A stretch of DNA of 5,740 bases from JACKOD01 sp041591635 (GTDB taxonomy: Bacteria; Pseudomonadota; Gammaproteobacteria; Pseudomonadales; Oleiphilaceae), in the NCBI GenBank assembly GCA_041591635.1, contig JBFHRO010000207.1:1-5740 (forward strand). The letters run 5' to 3'. A model generated the notes under the pieces. That model made no database searches. It was given only the letters and a program-made list of their open reading frames with translations, and was not told where the DNA came from. Below, one piece after another: positions 1 through 4,990 of the stretch; the first letter of the stretch is position 1, and each line of letters starts with the position of its first letter. The translations under genes were made by a program, and so were the position numbers.

Positions 1-1
1 C

Positions 2-2188
2 CGGGTCATTGCGCGACTCGAAGCGGGCAAGGAGGTCATTGACTACGAAGCGCCCTACCAGTGTCACAAACCCGCCAATGGCCAAACCTCGGGCAACGGC
101 GCCGAACACCAGGAGCGCTGGGCCCAGATCACCATGCGCATAATCTATGAGGATGGGGGCGCGCCAAGTCATATCGAAGGCACCTTTATTGATATTACCG
201 AACGCAAAGAAAAGGAGCGCTTTGAAAAGGAAAGAGAACAGGAGCGACTGGCCAAAGAGCTGGCCAACGCCTCGGCCGCCGCCAAAACCCAGTTTTTGGC
301 CAATATGAGTCACGAAATCCGCACCCCGCTCACTGCCATCATTGGTTACGGTGAGGCCTTGCTGGATGACAGCCTCAGCGCCGCCGAAAAACAGGACTCG
401 GCCGAGGTGGTGGTGCGTTCCGGACGCCATTTGCTGAGCCTGATTAACGACATTCTCGATCACTCCAAGATAGACGCCAACAAACTGGATACCGAAGTGC
501 TGCAGGTCGACTTGCTGGAGTTGCTGGAGGAAGTGCGCACCTATTTCCAGGGCAAGGCAGCAGAAAAGGGCATCGAATTCCGGATTCAATACCTGTTTCC
601 GCTGCCGCGCCAGATTCAGACCGACCCCACCCGGCTCAAGCAAATACTGATCAATTTGTGCGGCAATGCGTTGAAGTTTACCGAGCGGGGCAGTGTCACG
701 GTGAGCGTACAGTGCGACAGGGAAAAGGAACAGCTGAGTTTCCGGGTCATAGATACCGGTATTGGTTTGAAACCCGATCAGATGCATATGCTGTTTGATC
801 CTTTTGCGCAGGCAGCCCCTTCTACCGCTCGCCAGTACGGTGGAACCGGCCTCGGACTGAGCATATCCAAGCGTCTGGTAGAAATGCTGGGCGGTGAAAT
901 CAGCGCCAGCAGTACGTTTGGCGCGGGCACCGAGTTTCGCTTTACCGTTGGCACAGGCAACCTGCAAAGCACGCCCTTTGTGCGGGATAACAGCGAGCTC
1001 GAAAGCCAGCGTCCGGTATTGCGGGCCGAAGCGGCGCCCAGGCTTCAGGGGCGAGTGCTCTACGCCGAGGACAACGAAATCAATCGCCGTCTGGTCGCAC
1101 AGCTGGTCGGCAAAACCGGCGCCACGCTGGCCATGGTTGCCAACGGCGCCGAAGCACTGGAAATTGCCACCCGGGAACCGTTCGACCTCATCCTGATGGA
1201 CATCCAGATGCCGGTAATGGATGGCCGTGACGCCACTATCGCCATTCGTGGCGCCGGCATCAGCACCCCCATAGTCGCCCTCACCGCCAACGTCATGGCG
1301 GATGACATCGCCGAGTATGTAGAGGCCGGCTGCAATGAAACCCACGCCAAACCTGTCGAGAAACGCAGCTTCTACAGCATGCTGGCCAAATACCTCGAAC
1401 GACAACCCGGCACAGCAAGCGCAGCAGTGACAACCGGGATACCCTCGCTGCAAGGGACGGTGGTACTGGCCGATGACAATGCCGACAACCGGATGCTGAT
1501 GCGACGCTACCTCAGCCGTGCCGGCCTGACGGTCATTGAAGCCGAAAACGGCAAACAAGCGGTGCAACAAGCATTGAGCAATACGGTACAGATGGTGATT
1601 GTGGATCAGCACATGCCAGAAATGGCCGGGCCAGAGGCGACCCGAATGCTGCGCCAGACCGGGTTCGTGCGCCCGATTCTCGCCTTTACCGCCAGCGACA
1701 GTCAGGAAGAACTGGACGTGATGCTTAATGCCGGTTGCAACGACGCTATTCATAAGCCCGTGAAGGCCGACCAGCTATACCAGATGCTGGCGAAATACCT
1801 GCCGCCCGTCAAATTGCGCCCCCCCACCAAAGCGCTCCCCGAGACAAACACGCCGTCAAATGCAGTAACGCACGATGAGGTATGGGACGATCCTGACATT
1901 CGACCGATCGTCGAGCATTTTATTCAGGGCCTGCCGGAGCGGGCAAAACGCGTGCAAGCCGCATTCGAGCAGGCGGATTGGTCAGAACTGGTGAGTCTTG
2001 CCCACCAAATCAAGGGCACGGCCGGCTCCCTTGGCTTGCCGGCACTGTCGGAAAAGGCCAAAGCCCTCGAAGGCGCGCTCAAAAGCGAACGGTACGAAAA
2101 CCTGGCGACCTTGCTGGAAGCCTTGGTAACTGAACTAGACTGGTCGAAACAGCGCTTTGATGCCTACGCGTCAAAAACCACCCTATGA
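2..2188 (+). CDS. Hybrid sensor histidine kinase (PAS-HisKA-HATPase-REC-REC-Hpt), 5'-truncated by window edge
   Basis: The reading frame is open from base 2, so the true start lies outside the window; 728 residues are visible. Counting from the first visible codon, residues 1 to about 66 are the end of a PAS fold, closing with the usual GTFIDITERK, followed by a charged coiled-coil linker. HisKA follows with the H-box NMSHEIRTPL (phospho-accepting His104). HATPase_c has an N-box (Asn218, Asn222), DTGIG (Asp251) and GGTGLGLSISK (from 280). Receiver 1 has Asp400 in LILMDIQMP, Thr428 and Lys450. Receiver 2 has the acidic pair 491-492, Asp535 in VDQHMPEM, Thr563 and Lys585. A C-terminal Hpt domain carries His668 in AHQIKGTAGSLG. 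All catalytic residues are present, so a full His-Asp-His relay looks functional. The architecture resembles BarA/ArcB-type tripartite kinases but with an extra receiver. The input signal and any membrane segments lie outside the window. The internal ATG at 134 falls inside the PAS fold and is not the start. Family assignment is certain; the specific pathway is not. Confidence 0.96.
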   Translation, partial: RVIARLEAGKEVIDYEAPYQCHKPANGQTSGNGAEHQERWAQITMRIIYEDGGAPSHIEGTFIDITERKEKERFEKEREQERLAKELANASAAAKTQFLANMSHEIRTPLTAIIGYGEALLDDSLSAAEKQDSAEVVVRSGRHLLSLINDILDHSKIDANKLDTEVLQVDLLELLEEVRTYFQGKAAEKGIEFRIQYLFPLPRQIQTDPTRLKQILINLCGNALKFTERGSVTVSVQCDREKEQLSFRVIDTGIGLKPDQMHMLFDPFAQAAPSTARQYGGTGLGLSISKRLVEMLGGEISASSTFGAGTEFRFTVGTGNLQSTPFVRDNSELESQRPVLRAEAAPRLQGRVLYAEDNEINRRLVAQLVGKTGATLAMVANGAEALEIATREPFDLILMDIQMPVMDGRDATIAIRGAGISTPIVALTANVMADDIAEYVEAGCNETHAKPVEKRSFYSMLAKYLERQPGTASAAVTTGIPSLQGTVVLADDNADNRMLMRRYLSRAGLTVIEAENGKQAVQQALSNTVQMVIVDQHMPEMAGPEATRMLRQTGFVRPILAFTASDSQEELDVMLNAGCNDAIHKPVKADQLYQMLAKYLPPVKLRPPTKALPETNTPSNAVTHDEVWDDPDIRPIVEHFIQGLPERAKRVQAAFEQADWSELVSLAHQIKGTAGSLGLPALSEKAKALEGALKSERYENLATLLEALVTELDWSKQRFDAYASKTTL

Positions 2189-2226
2189 GGCCTAGTAACC
2201 TTAATTAGCACCATTGAGAGCTCGTT

Positions 2227-2787
2227 ATGCCAAATCAAACGCACTACCAGACTGACAACAAGAACCGCGAAACCCATACCATCAACATGATGTACGGCAC
2301 CTATGCCGATGTGCTCTTTATTCTGTTTCCATTTCTGGTGATTGCCCTGCAGCGGCTTTGGGCCAGCGAAGGAATAAATATCCTCAAACATGCGGACTTG
2401 TCGGTGGCATCTGCTATTCTGGCTGGAATGGCAGTGGGAAAATTCGTACTTGGATTGATTAGCGAACGCGATCTGGGACGGTTCAAAGAGCGCATTGTAT
2501 TCTTTATTGCGGTTACGCTGTTTTTTGTGCTGGGCCCGTCGCTGATTCTGATCACAAAAATCGTCAATGCCGATGAGGTGCCGGAGTTCGTAGTATTTGT
2601 TCAACCCATTCTGCTTGTTGTGGCCATTTCCTTGTATTCGGCCGCCGTCAGCATCAGCAATATCCTCACACGCATCGACAGCGGTTATACGAGGAAACAG
2701 GTTGAACCGGTCGATGAGGATGCGCCGGAAAACGACGATATTGAGCCGCTGAACATTCAGAGCCGCACGCCCACTGAAGCGCCATAA
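2227..2787 (+). CDS. Uncharacterised multi-spanning membrane protein between kinase and receiver genes
   Basis: I do not recognise a named family. The 186-residue product has a polar N-terminus, then hydrophobic segments at about 26-44, 59-79 (less hydrophobic, with small residues: SVASAILAGMAVGKFVLG), 89-110 and 119-142. That suggests four transmembrane helices. A short basic stretch (RFKER) lies between helices 2 and 3. The C-terminal 40 residues are polar and acidic (VDEDAPENDD) and probably cytoplasmic. There is no signal peptide and no catalytic motif. It begins 38 bp after the kinase stop and ends 59 bp before the receiver start with no terminator in either gap, so co-transcription with both is likely. 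ATG 2227 has only a weak GAGAG at 2216-2220 as ribosome site; the paired ATGs at 2287 and 2290 are alternative starts that would remove the 20-residue polar head and leave all helices. From context it may be a signal-sensing partner or output of the phosphorelay; this is inference only. A long antisense frame overlaps it but lacks any protein-like character. Confidence 0.85.
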   Translation: MPNQTHYQTDNKNRETHTINMMYGTYADVLFILFPFLVIALQRLWASEGINILKHADLSVASAILAGMAVGKFVLGLISERDLGRFKERIVFFIAVTLFFVLGPSLILITKIVNADEVPEFVVFVQPILLVVAISLYSAAVSISNILTRIDSGYTRKQVEPVDEDAPENDDIEPLNIQSRTPTEAP

Positions 2788-2834
2788 CGGTATTGATCTA
2801 ACCATGGTGGCTGGCGACAGTCATGCTTGACAAC

Positions 2835-2839
2835 GAGGT
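2835..2839 (+). promoter_or_regulatory. Ribosome binding site that fixes the receiver gene start
   Basis: GAGGT lies 7 nt before ATG 2847, an ideal Shine-Dalgarno spacing. The upstream in-frame ATG at 2823 is preceded by no comparable purine run, and the residues it would add (MLDNEVIQ) precede the usual receiver start. The shorter start is therefore preferred. Confidence 0.75.
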
Positions 2840-2846
2840 AATTCAG

Positions 2847-3254
2847 ATGCAAAACCTGAACGTTTTAATGGTGGAAGACGAACCAGCCATGCGCGATTTG
2901 TTGCGTACCACATTGCGCAAAATCGGTCTGATCAATATTGTCGAAGCCGCTGACGGTAAGACGGCGCTGGAAACTTACGTCCAAAAACCTTTTGATTTTG
3001 TGACTCTGGATATCGGCTTGCCCGACATGGACGGATTATCGGTCATGACATCCATGAAACGACTCAATCGTCAGGCGCATATCGTACTGGTAACGGCAGA
3101 CGACTCCATCGAGAGCATTCAGAAAGCCATTGCCGCAGGCGCTAACGGTTACATTGTCAAACCCTACTCGTTTGAGAAGATTCTGGATGCAGTGAACAAT
3201 TACATGATCATTCATGAACCCGACAGCGTCATCACGCACCATTACCGCCCCTGA
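2847..3254 (+). CDS. Stand-alone CheY-like response regulator (single receiver domain)
   Basis: The product is 135 residues, almost exactly one receiver domain, with no DNA-binding or enzymatic output. From Met1 the first strand leads to the acidic pocket MVEDEP (Glu10, Asp11). The phospho-accepting Asp55 sits in FVTLDIGLPDMDG, the switch Thr83 in VLVTADD, the aromatic switch position is Tyr102 and the conserved lysine is Lys105 in IVKPYSF. The full catalytic set is present, so it should accept phosphate. It follows the hybrid kinase and the membrane protein on the same strand, making it the natural acceptor from the kinase's Hpt histidine. Such single-domain regulators act by protein-protein contact (as CheY does at the flagellar motor) or as phosphate shuttles; which applies here is unknown. 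The start at 2847 is chosen over ATG 2823 because of the GAGGT site seven bases upstream. The gene ends 32 bp from a convergent gene. Confidence 0.93.
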   Translation: MQNLNVLMVEDEPAMRDLLRTTLRKIGLINIVEAADGKTALETYVQKPFDFVTLDIGLPDMDGLSVMTSMKRLNRQAHIVLVTADDSIESIQKAIAAGANGYIVKPYSFEKILDAVNNYMIIHEPDSVITHHYRP

Positions 3255-3286
3255 ATCATTTGCCAGGTTAACCATGCCGATCCGGT

Positions 3287-3781
3287 TCAGCCCTTGAGTG
3301 ACTGAACCCGCTTCCAGGTTTCATGCAGAATCCGGGCATCGTTTGCAGCCCTGTGCGTCTGAATGTTCATGTCCCTCACGACTTCATTACGTGTGCCTTG
3401 CCAGCGGGGAATCTGCCTGGGATTGAGCAGCACGGCGATGGAGTCGATCTGAAACTCCGGTTTGCGGCGAATACTCTTGAACAGACGATGCAGCCAGAAG
3501 CAGTCAAAGGTCCAGGCATCACAATACACTGTCATGCCGTGCAGCAACTCATTCAACTCGTGCGTTACCTGCGAAATCGGCAGGCCTTCACGCTGCAGCA
3601 CCTCCGGGGCGATACCGTGAATCTGCTGCGATTTTTCCGACCAGTCGCGCCAGATCACATGGGGTTTTATCAACCAGTCATGCAAGGTGCCATCGGCCAT
3701 GCAAACACCCACTTCAATGGGATAGCTGGCGACGAGATCAAGACTGGAGGCTTCAAAGTCTATAAAAACCGGTATATTCAT
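3287..3781 (-). CDS. DEDDh-type 3'-5' exonuclease (DnaQ/RNase T-like fold)
   Basis: The 164-residue protein shows the acidic motifs of the DEDD exonuclease superfamily. Motif I is Asp8-x-Glu10 in VFIDFEASSLD, motif II has Asp93 in TFDCFWLHRLF, and motif III is His143 to Asp148 in HRAANDARIL, which makes it the DEDDh subclass. These residues bind the two catalytic metal ions that hydrolyse nucleotides from a 3' end. The length fits a bare catalytic domain, and no polymerase, helicase or membrane part is attached. The asparagine often found before motif II is replaced (CDAWTFD). Whether the substrate is DNA, RNA or oligonucleotides cannot be told. The start at 3781 gives an N-terminus beginning right at the first strand (MNIPVFID). 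An in-frame ATG at 3943 would add 54 residues with no family resemblance. The ribosome site for 3781 is poor (GAAG only), so the start is probable, not certain. The gene converges on the receiver gene with 32 bp between stops and no clear terminator. Confidence 0.88.
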   Translation of the reverse strand: MNIPVFIDFEASSLDLVASYPIEVGVCMADGTLHDWLIKPHVIWRDWSEKSQQIHGIAPEVLQREGLPISQVTHELNELLHGMTVYCDAWTFDCFWLHRLFKSIRRKPEFQIDSIAVLLNPRQIPRWQGTRNEVVRDMNIQTHRAANDARILHETWKRVQSLKG

Positions 3782-3957
3782 GAAGGCTTCAAGCTGACTG
3801 TGCTCCCTTGAACGCTGCAGGCACGGTTCGCTTCCTGGCCTGATACACCGGTCAACGCGGGGTGCGTGATTCGTGATAATGAGGTGCGGGCTGTGTGTTG
3901 TGAATCCGTTTTTGTGAACCGATAAAAACACCAAAGACCTCAACGGCTTTCGGCTTG

Positions 3958-3966
3958 AGTATAGCA
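3958..3966 (-). promoter_or_regulatory. Candidate extended -10 promoter for the exonuclease gene
   Basis: Read on the minus strand these bases are TGCTATACT: a -10 hexamer TATACT (five of six consensus positions) with the TG of an extended -10 element. No convincing -35 is found at 16-18 nt upstream, which an extended -10 can tolerate. Initiation near 3951 would give a leader of about 170 nt before ATG 3781. Prediction by eye only. Confidence 0.35.
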
Positions 3967-3970
3967 GCCA

Positions 3971-3987
3971 TGCCCCCTATGTGGGCA
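3971..3987. repeat. Short inverted repeat overlapping the candidate promoter
   Basis: TGCCC at 3971-3975 pairs with GGGCA at 3983-3987 around a 7-nt centre. It is not followed by a T-run on either strand, so it is unlikely to be a terminator. It lies just upstream of the candidate -10 at 3958-3966, where an operator could sit. Five-base arms can occur by chance. Confidence 0.25.
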
Positions 3988-4017
3988 CAAATAAAAACAA
4001 CACAAGGGGGGCGGCCA

Positions 4018-4041
4018 CTTTAATCGCGGCAGGAATTAAAG
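4018..4041 (-). terminator. Inverted repeat directly after the 213-residue gene, possible weak terminator
   Basis: CTTTAAT at 4018-4024 and ATTAAAG at 4035-4041 form a perfect 7-bp stem with a 10-nt loop, starting at the base after the stop codon of the minus-strand gene. The stem is A/T-rich, and the T-rich stretch on the minus strand (about 3989-4000) begins roughly 18 nt beyond it, so it is not a classical intrinsic terminator. Position supports a 3'-end role; strength does not. Confidence 0.3.
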
Positions 4042-4683
4042 CTAGCGACTGGAAAGGTTGCTGATGCCATCGCTGTTGATTGGCGTATAGATAATGTGAT
4101 TGCCAATAACCTCGGGGAAATAGATGATCAGTTTTGGCCCTGTTGCGGCATCGGCACGCTGATGCATCACGGTGAGCAACCCCGGGCGATTCTGCGCAAG
4201 GTACTTGATAGTTTCCTGCTGCTTATCCTCTGACAGATCGATACTGACCGACAACACCCCTTCGTCAAACGAGCTGGCGGCATACAGCTGCGCCAGCACC
4301 CGCTGGCGCAGCAAGAGAAACTCGCGCCCGCTCGGGTTGCTGGCCAGTTCATCGGCCACCATGGCAATTTGCGCCAGCGTGAGCGGGTCAGAGGTCGAGG
4401 ACAGCCGTGTATCCATCGGCACACCGGCGGCGGTCACCGGAAGTGCCTGAAGCTGCGTTGCAAAATCGGGCTGTGCGGTTTGCTTGACCAGTTGCTGGCC
4501 CGTCAGCAACCAGGGAATGGCGCTGGCCAACAATAGTAATCGGCCCATTCTGCCCTGCAAGGACACTTTTTTTACCTTGGCACCCGGCGCTCGGCCGGCC
4601 GCAAAAGCCACGCACAAAATGGCCAGAGAAAACATTAGCATGGCGGCAAGATAACTGAATGTGCCGGCGGCTGTGATCACCAT
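4042..4683 (-). CDS. Uncharacterised membrane-anchored protein with two N-terminal helices
   Basis: I do not recognise this family. The 213-residue product has a hydrophobic segment at about 5-29, a basic loop (RAPGAKVKKVSLQGRMGR, 31-48), a second hydrophobic segment at about 48-62, and then some 150 residues of soluble sequence. By the positive-inside rule the basic loop is cytoplasmic, which puts the C-terminal domain in the periplasm. That domain has an alpha-helical stretch (about 100-136, LTLAQIAMVADELASNPSGREF) followed by an alternating hydrophobic pattern consistent with beta strands (EGVLSVSIDLS, PKLIIYFPEVIGNHIIYTP). No catalytic motif or lipobox is seen. The start at 4683 is chosen because GAGGAAGG lies just upstream; an ATG at 4743 in the same frame would add 20 arginine/proline-rich residues with no matching ribosome site and no membrane-protein character. 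The gene is divergent from the PAS sensor at 4991 and could share regulation with it. It lies 260 bp upstream of the exonuclease start, so joint transcription is possible but unproven. Confidence 0.8.
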   Translation of the reverse strand: MVITAAGTFSYLAAMLMFSLAILCVAFAAGRAPGAKVKKVSLQGRMGRLLLLASAIPWLLTGQQLVKQTAQPDFATQLQALPVTAAGVPMDTRLSSTSDPLTLAQIAMVADELASNPSGREFLLLRQRVLAQLYAASSFDEGVLSVSIDLSEDKQQETIKYLAQNRPGLLTVMHQRADAATGPKLIIYFPEVIGNHIIYTPINSDGISNLSSR

Positions 4684-4686
4684 AAA

Positions 4687-4694
4687 CCTTCCTC
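4687..4694 (-). promoter_or_regulatory. Ribosome binding site deciding the start of the 213-residue gene
   Basis: On the minus strand this reads GAGGAAGG, with the AGGA core six bases from ATG 4683. It is the strongest Shine-Dalgarno site on this strand and argues against the longer in-frame start at 4743. Confidence 0.75.
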
Positions 4695-4896
4695 TGCCGG
4701 GTTCCGGCCTGTGTGCATGAGTGCCCCGGGCCACGGCCGGCAAGCATGGCCGTTAAATGTCATTGCCCAAGGGTGGTACCGGTTTCAGTGTACGTCAGGA
4801 AGAAGCGCTTGGTAACTCAAGAAAACCTTTTTTTGCGAGATCAATCATAAAACGGCATATGGACATTTTTCTCCTGAGCTCACTTAAACCTACTAG

Positions 4897-4902
4897 TATA
4901 TA
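4897..4902 (+). promoter_or_regulatory. Weak candidate -10 element for the PAS sensor gene
   Basis: TATATA sits in the most AT-rich part of the divergent gap, about 90 bases before GTG 4991. A possible -35 at 4874-4879 (CTGAGC), at 17-nt spacing, matches consensus at only three positions. It could equally be a protein-binding or melting site. Confidence 0.2.
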
Positions 4903-4980
4903 GATACATCAATATGCGCCAGCGACCACCGGGTAATTCGGCGGTGCGCCCAAGGTGAGTCTGTTGAATCGGGTAAATTG

Positions 4981-4986
4981 AGAAGG
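4981..4986 (+). promoter_or_regulatory. Ribosome binding site for the GTG-started PAS sensor gene
   Basis: AGAAGG ends four bases before GTG 4991. An in-frame TGA at 4979-4981 means no start further upstream is possible, and GTG 4991 is the first start codon after it. Confidence 0.6.
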
Positions 4987-4990
4987 TGTT

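Larger units (their letters stand above)
4684..4990. other. Divergent intergenic region of 307 bp
   Basis: This gap separates the minus-strand anchored protein from the plus-strand PAS sensor and must hold promoters for one or both. The half near the minus-strand gene is GC-rich and contains the inverted repeat ACGGCC/GGCCGT (4733-4738 and 4748-4753, 9-nt centre) and a near-palindrome around CCCGGG at 4719-4732. The half near the plus-strand gene has an AT-rich block at about 4881-4915 with TATATA at 4897-4902, bordered by the palindromes GAGCTC (4876-4881) and ACTAGT (4892-4897). No convincing -35/-10 pair, tRNA or small protein gene was recognised in it. Confidence 0.6.

Noticed and set aside
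2164..2805. A 213-codon open frame on the minus strand opposite the four-helix membrane protein
   Set aside because: It is antisense to a gene with clear transmembrane helices and operon position; its own translation is polar, low in pattern and matches no family.
2827..2832. A perfect TTGACA that could be a -35 box before the receiver gene
   Set aside because: The -10 position at 17 nt falls inside the coding sequence and reads CAAAAC, so no promoter is formed; the site also lies within the receiver's ribosome-binding region.
3255..3286. Possible bidirectional terminator between the convergent receiver and exonuclease genes
   Set aside because: Only a 4-bp AACC/GGTT pairing is present, with no T-run on either strand.
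3323..3811. A 162-codon plus-strand open frame opposite the exonuclease
   Set aside because: The minus strand encodes all DEDDh motifs; the plus-strand translation shows no domain and no ribosome site.
4388..4747. A 119-codon minus-strand frame overlapping the anchored protein gene in another frame
   Set aside because: It starts near the discarded long start, has no good ribosome site, and the competing frame has proper membrane helices and a strong Shine-Dalgarno site.
4811..4840. T-run after AAGAAAACC that could mark an intrinsic terminator
   Set aside because: The sequence before the seven Ts can form only weak A-T pairing with the run itself, with no GC stem, and no gene ends nearby.
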